Positions 31,201-43,875 of a stretch of DNA of 51,171 nucleotides are shown here, piece by piece. The notes beneath the pieces are model-generated. The model was not told the DNA's origin and did no database searches. It saw only the letters and a list, made by a program, of their open reading frames with translations. Origin of the DNA: Haplomitrium mnioides (Eukaryota > Marchantiophyta > Haplomitriopsida > Calobryales). Made by a program: the position numbers and the translations under genes. How positions within the stretch are numbered: position 1 is the first letter of the stretch; each line of letters starts with the position of its first letter. The stretch lies in assembly GCA_049999725.1 (NCBI GenBank), contig JBNGIS010018014.1, forward strand, positions 1 through 51,171, in the 5' to 3' direction.

Positions 31201-34200
31201 TTTAACTTTACATGTGGTAAAACGCTAGACCTTGTTGAGCCTATACCTAGTAGCACACGAAGCCAGATCTGGTCTCTTTGATTTAAGATATGGTGTAAGG
31301 CTAAACCAGGAAGAAAACATTTTTTGAAATCTAAGCTTTGAATAACTTTTCGTAGTGTCAACCATACATGTGGTAAAAGGCTAGACCAAGTTGAAGCTAG
31401 CCTTGGTAAACCGCAAAGCTTGACCTCATCTCTATGAAATTTCATACATGGTAAAACCTTAACTAAGTAGAGATGATTTTGTGAAATCTAAGCTTTGAAA
31501 AAAATTTCACAGTTTTAACTTTTCATGTGGTCAAAAGCCAGACCAAGTTGAATCTAAGCCAGATAGACACGAACCTAGGCGTGATCTTTTTTATTTCATA
31601 TATGGTAAAAAGCTAAACCAGGTGGAGAACATTTTATGAAATTTAAGCTTTGAACAACTTCTCATAGTTGTCACTTTACATGTGGTAAAAAGCTAGACCA
31701 AGTTGAAGCTAAACTTGGTAGAACACAAAGCCAAATCTGGTATCCACGATTTCATATATGATAAAACCCTATACCAAGGAAAGAATATTTTGTGAAATCT
31801 AAGCTTTGAATAACTTTTCATAGTTTTAACTTTACATGTGGTAAAAAGCTAGACCAAGTTGAAGCTAAAACACGTAGAACATGAAGCTACACGTGCTCTC
31901 TATAATTTCATATATGGTAAAATGCCAAACCAAGTAGAGAACATTTTGTGAAATCTAAGCTTTGAATGACTTTTCATAGTTTTTACTTTACATGTGGTGA
32001 AAACTTAGACCAAGTTGAAGCTCAACATGGTGGAACGCAAAGCGAGACCTGGTCTCCATGACTTCATAAATGGTAAAATACTAAACAAGGTAGAGAACAT
32101 TTTGTGAAATCTAAGCTTACGATAACTTTTCATAGTTGTAACTTTTTTAGTGGTAATAATTTAGAACAAATTGAAGCTAAACCTATTAGAACGCAAAGTG
32201 AGACCTTGTTTCTATGAGATTTTATATATGGTAAGAAGCTAAACTAGGTAGTAAATATTTTGTGAAATCCAAGCTTTGAATAACTTTTTATAGTTTTAAC
32301 TTTACATGTGGTAAAAGGCTAGACCAAATTGAAGCTAAACCTAATACAATGCGAAGCCAGACCTACTCTCCTTCATTTTATATATGGTAAAAAGCTAAAC
32401 TAGGTGGACAACATTTTTTGAAATCTAAGCTTTGAATAACTTTTCTTAGTTTTTATTGTACATGTGGTATAGAGCTTGACCAAGTTCAAGTTAAACCTTG
32501 TAGAATGCAAAGCTAGACTTGGTCTCTCTGAAATTTCTTTTGTGGTTAAAAGCTAAACTACGTAGAGAACATTTTGTGAAAGCTAAGCTTTGAATAAGTT
32601 TTCATAGTTATATCTTTAGATGAGGTAGAAAGCTAGACCAAGTTGAAGCTAAAGTTGTAGAACGCAAAACCAGACCTCATCTCTATGACTTCATATACGG
32701 TGAAATGCTAAATTAGGTGCAGAACATTTTGTGATATCTTACTTTGAGTAAATTTTCATAGTTTTAAATTTACATGTGGTTCAAAGCTAGACCAAGTTGA
32801 AGCTAAACCTGGTAGAACGCGAAGCGAGACTTGGTCTCCATGATTTCATATATCGTAAGAAGCTAAACAAGGCAGAGAACATTTTGTGAAATCTTTACTT
32901 TCAATAACTTTTCATAGTTTAAAATTTACATGTGGTTTAAAGCTAGACCAAGTTCAAGCTAAACCAGGTAGAATGCGAAAGCACATATGGTCTTCATGAC
33001 TTCATGTATGGTAAAAAGCTAAACCAAGTAGAGAAAAGTTTGTGAAATCTAAGCTTTGAATAAATTTTCATAGTTTTAACTTTACATTTGATTAAAAGCT
33101 AGACCAAGTTGAAGCTAAAGCTGGTAGAACGCGAAGCCACACGTGGTCTCCATGATTTCATATTTGGTACAAAGCTTTACCATGTAGAGTACATTTTCTA
33201 AATTTTGAATAACTTTTCATAGTTTTAACTTTACATGTGGTTTAAAGCTAGACCACCTTGAAGCTAAACCAGGTAGAATGCAAAGCCAGACCTAGTCTTC
33301 ATGATTTCATTGATGGTAGAAAGCTAAACAAGGTAGAGAACATTTTGTTAAATCTCAACTTTGAAAAACTTTTCAAAGTTTTAACTTTGCATGTGGTAAA
33401 AAGCTAGACCAAGTTGAAGCTAAACTTAAAGAAATGCAAAGTCAGACCTTGTCTCCATGATTTCATGTATGAATGAAAGCTAAACTCAATTGAGAACACT
33501 TTGTGAAATCTAAGCTTTGACTAACTTTTGATAGTTTCAACTTTATATTTTGTAAAACACTAGAGTAAGTTGAAGCTAAACCAGGTGGAATGTGAAGCCG
33601 TACTTGGTCCCCATCATTTCATATATAGTAGAAAGCCAAGCCAGGTAAAGAACATTTTGTGACATCCAAGCTATGAATAACTTTTCATAGTTTTAACTTT
33701 ACATGTTGCAAAAAGCTAGACCAAACTGAAGCCAAACCAAGTAGTACACAAAGCCAGACCTGATCTTCATAACGTCATAGTTTGTAAGAAGATAAAGGAA
33801 GTAGAGAGCATTTTGTGAAATCTTAGCTTTTAATAACTTTTCATAGTTTTAACATTTTTAGTGGTAATAATCTAGACCAAGTTGAAGCTAAACTTGGTAG
33901 AACACAAAGCAAGACCTTGTCTCTACGAAACTTCATATGTGGTAAAAAGCTATATGTGGTAGAGAACATTTTTTGAAATCTAAGTTTTGAATGACTTTTC
34001 ATAGTTTTAACTTTACATTTGGTCTAAACCTAGACAAAGTTGAAGCTATACCTTGTAGAATGCAAATCCAGACCTCGTCTCTATGACTTCATATATGGTC
34101 AAATGCTAAATGAGGTAGAGAACATTTTGTGAAATCTAAGATTTGGATAACTTTTCATAGCTGTAACGTTTTTAGTGGTAATAATCTAGACCAAGTTGAA

Positions 34201-34490
34201 GCTAAACCTGGTAGAACGCAAAGCGAGACATTGTCTCTATGAAATTTCATATATGGTAAGAAGCTAAACTAGGTAGAAAACATTTTATGAGAACCAAGCT
34301 TTGAATGACTTCTTAAAGTCTAAACTTTACATGTGGTAAGAAGCTACACCAAATTGAAGTTAAACCTGATACAACACCAAGCCATACCTGGTCTCATTTA
34401 TTTCATATATGGTAAAAAGCTAAACAACATGGACAACATTTTGTGAAATCTAAGCTTTGAATAACTTTTCATAGTTTTTATTGTACATGT

Positions 34491-37400
34491 GGTATAGAGC
34501 TCGACCAAGTTCAAGCTAAACCTTGTAGAACGCAAAGCTAGACTTGGTCTTTATGAAATTTCTTCTCTCGTTAAAAGCTAAACTACATAGAGAAAATTTT
34601 GTGAAAGCTATGCTTTGAATAAGTTTTCATAGTTTTATCTTTAGATGAGGTAGAAAGCTAGACCAAGTTGAAGCTAATGTTTTAGAACGCAAAACTAGAC
34701 CTTGTCTCCATGACTTCATATATGGTGAAAGGCTAAACTAGGAGCAAAACATTTTGTGATATCAAACCTTGAATAGCTTTTCATAGTTTTAACTTTACAT
34801 GTGGTTCAAAGCTAGACCAAGTTGAAGCTAAACATGGTAAAACGTGAAGCCAGACTTGTTCTCCATTATTTCATATATGGTAAAAAGCTAAACAAGGTAG
34901 AGATCATTTTGTGAAATCTTAGCTTTCAATAACTTTTCATAGTGTAAACTTTACATGTGGTTTCAAGCTAGACCAAGTTGAAGCCAAACCTGGTGGAATG
35001 CGAAAGCACACCTGGTCTCTATGACTTCATGTATGGTGAAAAGCTAAACCGAGTAGAAAAAAGTTTGTGAAATCTAAGCTTTTAATATCTTTTCATAGTT
35101 TTAACTTTACATGTGATTAAAATCTAGACCAAGTTGAAGCTAAAGCTGGTAGAACACAAAGCCACACGTGGTCTCCATGATTTCATGTATGGTGAAAAGC
35201 TAAACCAAGTAGAAAACATTTTGTGAAGTCTACTTTTGAATAAATTTTCATAGTTTTAGCTCTACATGTGGTTTAAAGCTAGACCAAGTTGAAGCTAAAC
35301 CAGGTAGAATGCAAAACCAGACCTAGTCTCTTTGATTTCATGTATGGTAAAAAGGTAAACAAGGTAGAGGACATTTTGTGAAATCTAAGCTTTGAATAAC
35401 TTTTCATAGTTTTAACTTTACATATGGTAAAAAGCTAGACCATGTTGAAGCTAAACATGTTTGAGTGTGAAGCGAGATGTGGTATTCATGATTTCATGTA
35501 TGATAAAACCCCTTGCCAAGTAAAGAACATTTTGTGAAATCTAAGTTTTGAATTACTTTTCATAGTTTAAACCTTACATGTGGTAAAAAGATAGGCCAAG
35601 TTGAAGCTAAGCGTGGTGGAATGCAATGTCTCCATGATTTCTCATATGGAAAAAAGCTAATCCAAGTAGAGAACATTTTGTGAAATCTAAGCTTTGAATA
35701 AATTTTCATAGTGTTAGCTTTACATGTGGTTAGAAGCTAGACCAAATTGAAGCTAAACCTGGAAGAACGCGAAGCAAGACCAGGTCTCCATGATTTCATA
35801 CAGCAAAAAGCTAAACAAAGTAGAGAACATTTTGTGAAATCTAATCTTTGAGTAACTTTTCATGGTTTAAACTTTACATGTGGTTTAAGGCTAGACCAAG
35901 CTAAGGCTAAACCTTGTAGAACACAAAGCCAAACCTAGTCTCTATAATTTTATATATGGTGAAAAGCTATACAAGGTAGAAAACATTTTGGGAAATCTAA
36001 GCTTTAAACAACTTGTCATAGTTTTAACTATACACATGGTAAAATGCTAGACCAAGTTCAAGCTAAAATTTGTAGATGGCAAAGCAACACTTGGTATTCA
36101 TGATGTCATATAGTAAAAAACCCTATACCAAGTAAATAACATTTTGTAAAATCTAATCTTTGAAAAACTTTTCATAGTTGTAGCTATTTTTAGTGGTAAT
36201 AAGCTAGACTAAGTTAAAGCTAAGTCTCGTAAAACGAAAAGCTAGACCTCGTCTTTACAAAACTTCATTTGTGGTAAAAAGCTAAACGTTGTAGTGAACA
36301 TTTTGTGGAATTTAAGTTTTGAATAACTTTCTATAGTTTTAACTTTACATGTGGTATAAAGCTAGACAAAGTTGAAGCTACCCTTGGTACACCGCGAAGC
36401 TAGACATCGTCTCTATAAAATTTCATATATGGTCAAAACTAAACTAGGTAGATATCATTTTGTGAAATCTAAGCTTTGAGTAACGTTTCGCAGTTTTCAC
36501 TTTTCATGTACTTAAGAGCTAGACCTAGTTTGTGTGATTTGATACATGGTAAAATGCTAAACCAGGTGGAGAACATTTTGTGAAATCTAATCTTTGAATA
36601 ACTTTTTATAATTGTTTTACTTCACATATGGTTAAAAGCTAGACCAAGTTGAAGCTTAACGTGGTCGAATGCAAAGCTAAACCTGGTATCCATGATTTCA
36701 AATTTGATAAAACCCTACACCAAAGACAGAACATTTTGTGAAATCTAAGCTTTGAACAACTTTTAAAAGTTTTAACTTTTCATGTGGTTTAAAGCTAGAC
36801 CAAGTTGAATGAGAACCCTATAGACACAAAGCCAGACCTGGTCTCCGTGATTTCATATATGGTGAAAAAGTAAAACCAGGTGGAGAACATTTTGTGAAAT
36901 CTAAGCTTTGAATAACTTTTCATAGTTTTAAATTTACATGTGATAAAAAGCTAGACAAAGTTCAAGCCAAACTTAAAGGAATGCGAAGTAAGACTTTGTT
37001 TGCATGATTTCACATATAGTTAAAAGCTAAACCCAACTGAGAACACTTTGTGAAATCCAAGCTTTGACTAACTTTTGATAGTTTCAACTTTATGTTTTGT
37101 AAAACGCTAGACCAAGTTGAAGCTAAACCAGGTGGAATGTGAAGCCACCTTGGTCTCCATGATTTCATATATTATGGTAAAAAGCTAAACTAGGTAAAGA
37201 ACATTTTGTGACAACTAAGCTATGAATAACTTTTCATAGTTTTAACTTTGCATGTGGCAAAAAGCTAGACCAAGTTGAAGCTAAACCAGGTAGTACGCAA
37301 AGCCAAACATGATCTCCATGACGTCATATGTGGTAAAACGATAAAGGAAGTAGAGAACATTTTGTGAAATCAGATTCTAAGCTTTTAATAACTTTTCATA

Positions 37401-39287
37401 GTTTAAAATTTCTTAGAGGTAACTATCTAGACCAAGTTGATGCTAAACTTGGTAGAATGCAAAGCCAGACCTAGTCTCTACAAAACTTCATAGATAGTAG
37501 AAAGCTAAACGTGGTAGAGAACATTTTTTTGAAATCTAGGTTTTGACTAACTTTTCATAGTTTTAACTTTACATTTGATATAAAGCTAGACAAAATTGAA
37601 GCTATACCTTGTAGAATGCAAAGCGAGACCTGGTCTCCATGAGTTCATATATGGTAAAATGCTAAATGAAGTAGAGAACATTTTGTGAAATCTAGGCTTT
37701 GAATAACTTTTCATAGTTTTAACTTTCTTAGTGGTAATAATCTAGACCAAGTTGTAGCTTTACCTCGTAGAATGCAAAGCCAGACCTCGTCTTTCTGAAA
37801 TTTCATGTATAGTAAGACGCTAAACTAAGTAGAGAACATTTTGTGAAATCTACGCTTTGGAAAAATTTTCATAGTTCTTACTTTACATGTGGTAAAAAGC
37901 TAGACTAAACAAAAGCTAAACTTGATAAAACATGAAGCCAGACCTAGTCCCCATCATTTCATATATGTTAAAAAAGAAAGTTAGTTGGACAACATTTCAT
38001 CAAATCTAGGCTTTGAATATATTTTCATAGTTTTAATTGTACATGTGGTATAGAGCTAGACCTTGTTGAAGCTAAACCTTGTAGAACGCGAAGCTAGACT
38101 TGGTCTTTATGAAATTTCTTCTATGGTTAAAAGCTAAACTAGGTAGAGAATATTTTGTGAAAGTTAAGCTTTGAACAATGTTTCATAGTTTTATCTTTAG
38201 ATGTGGTAGAAAGCTAGACCAAGTTGAAGCTAAACGTTGTAGAATGCAAAACCGAACCTCGTCTCCATGACTTCATATATGGTAAAAAGCTAAGCTAGGT
38301 AGAGAACATTTTGTAAAATCTAAGCTTTGAATAACTTTTCATGGTTTTAACTTAACATTTGGTTAAAAGCTAGACCAAGTTGAAGCTAAACCTGGTAGAA
38401 TGCAAAGCTAGACTTGGTCTCCATGATTTCATATATGGTAAAAAGCTAAACAAGGTAGAGAACATTTTGTGAAATCTTAGCTTTAAATAACTTTCCATAG
38501 TTTAAACTTTACATGTGATTTGAAGCTAAACCAAGTTGAAGCTAGACTTGGTAGTACGCAAAAGCACACCTGGTTTCCATGCCTTCATGTATGGTTAAAA
38601 GCTAAACAAAGTAGAGAGCATTTTTTGAAGTCTAAGCATTGAAAAACTTTTAATAGTTTTAACTTTACATGTGATTAAAAACTAGACCAAGTTGAAGCTA
38701 CAACTGGAAGAACGCGAAGCCACACATGGTCTCCATGATTTCATATATGGTAAAAAGCTAAACCAAGTAGAGAACATTTTAAGAAATCTAAGCTTTGAAT
38801 GCCTTTTTTTAGTGTTTGCTCTACATGTGGTTTAAAGCTAGACCAAGTTGAAGCTAAACATGGTAGAAATGGAAGTGAGACGTGGTCTTTATAATTTCAT
38901 GTATGATAAAACCCTACACCAAATAAAGAACATTTTGTGAAATCTAAGCTTTGAATAACTTTTCATAGTTTAAACCTTACATGTGGTAAAAAGCTAGACT
39001 AAGTTGAAGCTAAGGGTGGTGGAATGGAAAGTCTCCATGTATTCTTATATGGTGAAAAGCTAAACTAGGTAAAGAACATTTTGTGAATTCTAAGCTTTGA
39101 ATAACTTTTCATGGTTTTAACTTTGCATGTGGTGTAAAGCTAGACCAAGTTGAAGCTAAACCTTGGTAGAACGCAAAGCCAGACCTAGTCTCCATAGTTT
39201 CATATATGGTAAAAAGCTAAACAAGGTATAGAAAATTTTGTGAAATATAAGCTTTGAATAACTTTTCATAGTTTTTATTGTATATGT
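34491..39287 (+). repeat. Higher-order repeat unit of about 4.8 kb, copy 1
   Basis: Ordered variant monomers define the unit: GAGCTCGACCAAG (34497), CATGTTTGAG (35456), CTACCCTTGG (36379), CTTAAAGGAATG (36973), TAGTACGC (37291), CTAAACAAAAGC (37904), AAGGGTGGTGG (about 39005), then GAGCTCGACC again near 39294. The repeat of the first marker gives a period of 4,797 bp, about 30.5 monomers. Confidence 0.75.
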
Positions 39288-39313
39288 GGTAAAGAGCTCG
39301 ACCAAGTTCGAGC

Positions 39314-39318
39314 TAAAC
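39314..39318 (+). repeat. Target-site duplication TAAAC of solo LTR D, left copy
   Basis: TAAAC precedes the TGTCAGCC terminus at 39319 and recurs at 42589-42593 after GGCTGACA. Removing the insertion restores the monomer reading GAGCTAAACCTTGTAGAA. Confidence 0.95.
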
Positions 39319-40988
39319 TGTCAGCCCCCTGGTCGGAGCCTTAACTCTTTTCCAACAGAGTTAACCCCACTTAAGGGCTGACTTAGTGTTTCGGGACGTT
39401 TTATGGGAGGGGCTTTGCACCGAATGGACCCCAACTTCTACTAACCAACTCTGGAGTGTTGCAGTACCTCCTAACAACACCCAAGCACAAAACTCCAGTG
39501 CCCACAGATGCAGGTCACACCCCTTCTTCAGGCCTTAACCTCGAAAGGTGCCACTTGGAAGACAGGGGCAGATAGAATAGAGCATCTGATTCTGGTCTGC
39601 CGTGGCCTCTTGGTGAGTCCTTCAGCAGCCCCCTTGCTCATTCACATGCATTTCTCAAGGATACACACAGGTGAATAGATACACTGTTGAATAAATTCTG
39701 AAATATACTTTAGAGGCCTAGATCTGGACCCAATCACTTTGTATACAGAAGGGAAATAGATCCCAGCATCCAATTATCACAATAAAATGCAGTTAGTCCT
39801 GACTTCCCCTGTCCAAGGTGTCCTCAAGATCTGATAAATGGAATGCAGGCCCTCTAAAACTAAGAACCTCACTGATTTACAAACAGAACACCAATCTAAC
39901 AACACACCTAAACATAGACACACCTACACCTACGCCATGTCCTGCCAACATTGCCTGCCTTGTTCACCTCTCAAGAACCCATCTCTCCTCCAACCTTCCT
40001 TCAGCAATTCCAGCCTTCCTCTTGCTCCTCACCCACGCACTCCTATCCAGATAGTTTTTCAACTTCCCTCGCGAGAAGCCCTGAATTTACTTCCTCAGGC
40101 TTGGAAGAGGATTTCTTTAACTTCCACCTTTGGAAGACAGTCCTCTTGACTCCTGGCCACCCACTCCACCTTGAGCTTCGAAGGGATCTTCTCTACAGTG
40201 CACGGGCACTAACACAGCCACTCCTCTCTTGACTCCACAAGATTTAAACACCAGCAACCTTCTCCGAATGCTGTTGGGACTGATCTCCTGCACAAATCAA
40301 AGCTGAGACGACACCAGGACCCCCCTTTGGCTGCCCCTCACGAAATACAAACCAAAAGAATCCTCTTCTCCTTTGATTGTTGGTCCACCTCCAAATGTTG
40401 GTCTGCCTTCAAATGTGAGTACACCTGAGTAATCTGGGCCTCTAGAGCTTCTTGCTCAGCGATTCCCAGCACCTCCTCAGTCCACCTCCACCCTGTGATG
40501 GCCTTCCTTCACGAGTCCACCCACTGCACCAAAGGTCTCACCAGAACTCTCTCCTCCGTATCTCCCTTCTTTCTTTGCACCCAAAAAACAGTCCCCGTAG
40601 CTTCAGTGCGAGCCCGTCTATCCCCGCGCCCATTTCCCCTCCAGCCTCAACGATTCATCACCGCCTTTCATTGGAAGTCCCTGTTTCACTTATCCCACGG
40701 TTGAGAGGTGCATCCCACCATTTTACCTGGCTTGTAGGTTGGGTTTTTACAAGATTCACAGTCCAAAAATGACATTAACATCTGCGCCTTGTCGTTTTCT
40801 TTCCAACAAGACTGATTTCACGCAAAACCGACACCTGTAGCTCTCGCAATCCGCATTTGAATCGGCATACTTTTTTGCTTTTGTTTCTTCCTTGTTATAG
40901 CTTGGCAACCCGTGAGATTCTTTGGATGCTGGGCTTCTGACACATGGCACTTCGTGGGAGCCCGTTGGATCCTACGAACACCGGATCT

Positions 40989-41180
40989 TTGATGTATCAC
41001 TGTTTCGACAATTTCTGACCCTCCTCTTGTCGGACCTTCGACTGATCGCCATTTCGACACCTCGTTCTTCCTTCAACGGATTTCCGACATATCCCTATTT
41101 CAGCACCTCTTTCCCTTTCTAGCCAGACCGCCGATAGGTCACTATTTTGGCGCCTTGTTCTTCAAGTGAAACCTCGTCTT
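40989..41180 (+). repeat. 46-50-bp tandem repeat in solo LTR D
   Basis: Units start with TTGATGTATCAC (40989), CGACTGATCGCC (41039), CGACATATCCC (41085) and CGATAGGTCAC (41132), each followed by an ATTTCGRCACC-like core and a CTTCTTCC-type spacer. Spacings are 50, 46 and 47. They resemble the CCCTTTCGGC units of element A's LTR at a similar relative place. Confidence 0.6.
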
Positions 41181-41483
41181 CTCTTCATTTCGGCATCCTC
41201 CCTTGATATAGAAACCCTTGAGAGGCTCCTTCTCTTCACTAAGGCATTCAAAGTTTTTTGTAAGAACATTGAAGAAGTCTACTTTACCTGACTTGTGCAA
41301 AAGTTTGTTGTAAGAACATCGCGGATCCATGTCGAACTTTTGGATGACTTCCGATTCAAACTTTCAACATCTCCTTCCTCTCGTCCGAATCTTCGACATG
41401 TCACCCTTTCGTCCGCTAGTTAGCCCGCTTTGTAATCCACCCTAACCAAACTCCCCTCATCGGAAGATGCTTCGGAACCACTT

Positions 41484-41502
41484 TAAGTGGGGAGTCCACT
41501 TA
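41484..41502. other. LTR stem-loop TAAGTGG-GGAGT-CCACTTA
   Basis: A perfect 7-bp inverted repeat with a 5-base loop, in a block shared with element A, where the loop is GATCT. Confidence 0.6.
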
Positions 41503-41799
41503 GGAGGGCTACTTCCCGTGAGGGTCGCCATTTCTCCGCAGAGGTTCCGCGGACTCCCTAGGACTGACGCGTGTCCCCGAATCCCGTGAGATGTGTTGGG
41601 GCTGCCACGTTTCCGCAGTGCCGTTCGGACTCCCGTTGGCTTCGAGACCATGATTTGTCGCCACTTCGTCCTTCCCGTTTAACCTCACAGTTGCTTTAAG
41701 CAATCCACCGTCGCAGAAATGGTGATAAGTCACATTTTCATCAGTCACCGCTTCGCCGATCCCGTTTCGCCCTCTTTGGATCCGTCGAACCCCCTACAC

Positions 41800-41879
41800 G
41801 GATCCCTGTTAAGTGGGTAACCCACATAGAGAGGCTGATCGGATCCCCCTTAACTGGGGATGCCCATGTAGAGAGGTGG
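41800..41879 (+). repeat. Tandem duplication, 40-bp unit, two copies
   Basis: Units 41800-41839 and 41840-41879 share GGATCCC, a TTAA(G/C)TGGG box, a CCCA(C/T)(A/G)TAGAGAGG box and equal length. The first copy also holds a small AAGTGGG...CCCAC inverted repeat. Confidence 0.75.
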
Positions 41880-43841
41880 GATCCCGTCGAACTCTTCGGA
41901 CCCCTGCGAGCCGCCACGTCATCCGTGAACTCCGTGAAGCACGCCGGGAGTGCCACGTTTCCGTGGCGCTCCACGGACTCCTCGGGCCGCCATCGATTAA
42001 CTTCGTGAAGGTCGTTCTTCCTTAGTTCAGCCTCATTCTCTTCGATTCAACTTGCACTGCAATCGCCTCGAGCTCTTCTCTCTATCAAGGTATGGCAGGC
42101 CGTGAATGGTCATGAATTGAGGATGCAGTGGTCAAAACTGTTGGCTCCTCTGTTCTGCATCCCGACTTTCCTCCCCTCGTCTTCATCTCTCGTACTTCTC
42201 TGGATTCTTCCTTGATTGTGGCTGGATCCTTTCTTCTGATCTCCCTCTCACATCTGCTTGATTGCTCTTGCTCCCCCTTGTTAGCCATGCCTCTGTCCCG
42301 TTCCTGCAAGTTCCTTTGATCCCCCTGCTAGCCTTCTTACCTGACTCCTCTGGATTCCACAGGGCTCCCCCTTGCATTGCAAGATTCATGACCTCCACAG
42401 GGAAAGACAGAAAAGAAAGGAAGAGAAGGGAAAGGGGAAAGAGAAGAAACGTGCAAGGTTGGCATAACAACGATAAAATAGTAAAATACACTAAAACACA
42501 ACAGGCTAACACAAACTGAAGGAATCCACCAGGCTTGGAAACTCCGAATTCACAAAAAATAGACAAACTCAGACACACCCGGCTGACATAAACCTTGTAG
42601 AATGCAAAGCTAGACATGGTCTTTATGAAATTTCTTCTATGGTTAAAAGCTAAACGACGTAGAGAACATTTTGTGAAATCTATACTTTGAATAAGTTTTC
42701 ATAGTTTTATCTTTAGATGAGGTAGAAAGCTAGACCAAGATGAAGCTAAATGTTGTAGAATGCAAAACCAGACCTCGTCTCCATGACTTCATATATGGCA
42801 AAAAGCTAAACTAGGTGCAGAACATTTGTGACATCTAACTTTGAATAACTTTTCATAGTTTTAACTTTACATGTGGTTCAAAGCTAGACCAAGTTGAAGC
42901 TAAACATGGTAGAATGCGAAGCCAGACTTGGTCTCCATGACTTCATATATGGTAAAAAGCTAAACAATGTAGAGAACACTTTGTGAAATCTTAGTTATCA
43001 ATAACTTTTTATAGTGTAAACTTTACATGTGGTTTAAAGCTAGACCAAGTTGAAGCTAAACCTGGTGGAATGCGAAAGCACACCTCGTCTCCATGACTTC
43101 ATGTATGGTAAAAAGCTAAACCAAAAAGAGAAAAGTTTGTGAAATCTAAGCTTTTAATATCTTTTCATAGTTTTAACTTTACATGTGATTAAAAGCTAGA
43201 CCAAGTTGAAGCTAAAGCTGGTAGAATGCGAAGCCACACATGGTCTCCATGATTTCATGTATGGTGAAAAGCTAAACCAAGTAGAAAACATTTTATGAAG
43301 TCTAAATTTTGAATAACTTTTCATAGTTTTAGCTCCACATGTGGTTTAAAGCTAGACCAAGTTGAAATTAAACCAGGTAGAATGCAAAGCCAGACCTAGT
43401 CTCTTTGATTTCATGTATGGTAAAAAGGTAAACAAGGTAGAGGACATTTTGTGAAATCTAAGCTTTGAATAACTTTTCATAGTTTTAACTTTACATGTTG
43501 TAAAAAGCTAGACCAAGTTGAAGTTAAACATGTTTGAACAAGAAATGAGATGTGGTATTCATGATTTCATGTATGATGAAACCCTTTGCCAAGTAAAGAA
43601 CATTTTGTGAAATCTAAGTTTTGAATTACTTTTCATAGTTTAAACCTTACATGTGGTAAAAAGATAGGCCAAGTTGAAGCTAAGCGTGGTGGAATGCAAC
43701 GTCTCCATGATTTCTCATATGGAAAAAAGCTAATCCAAGTAGAGAACATTTTGTGAAGTTTAAGCTTTGAATAAATTTTCATAGTGCTAGCTTTATATGT
43801 GGTTAGAAGCTAGACCAAATTGAAGCTAAACCTGATAGAAC

Positions 43842-43875
43842 GTGAAGCGAGACTTGGTCACAAGTCTCGCTTCAC
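43842..43875. repeat. Perfect 15-bp inverted repeat in a satellite monomer
   Basis: GTGAAGCGAGACTTG (43842-43856), spacer GTCA, then CAAGTCTCGCTTCAC (43861-43875). The right arm replaces the CTCCATGATTTCATAT segment expected at this place in the monomer, so it is a local fold-back copy rather than part of the satellite. Confidence 0.93.

Larger units (their letters stand above)
22717..39318 (+). repeat. 157-bp satellite DNA, array 2
   Basis: About 106 monomers in the same orientation as array 1, resuming in phase after the GAAAG duplication. It contains a 1.8-kb higher-order pattern (23.8-28.2 kb), a 10-N gap at 26837-26846, a half-monomer deletion near 24473, and one full copy of a 4.8-kb higher-order unit (34491-39287). 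One monomer class has TTGAATCTAAACCT and a GACACAAAGCC block in place of GAACGCAAAGCC. Another has the ACCCTA(A/T)ACCAAG box with TATTCATGATTTC. The array is split at 39318 by solo LTR D. No gene lies within it. Confidence 0.97.
39319..42588 (-). mobile_element. Solo LTR D (3,270 bp)
   Basis: It begins TGTCAGCC, ends GGCTGACA, and has a perfect 5-bp target duplication and no internal region, so it is a solo LTR left by LTR-LTR recombination. Its length is close to that of element A's LTRs (3,230 bp), and several blocks match them in the same orientation. One is the CTATCCAGATAGTTT block with TTCCTCAGGCT near 40045-40130 (12962-13060 in element A). Another is the stem-loop block at 41460-41520 (14880-14935). 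The sense strand is therefore taken as minus. The first 1.3 kb matches the reverse complement of 1-1434. Outside the shared blocks it differs from element A, so it is a related subfamily. Its open frames (for example 39838-40149 plus and 42183-42617 minus) show no known domain. Confidence 0.92.
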
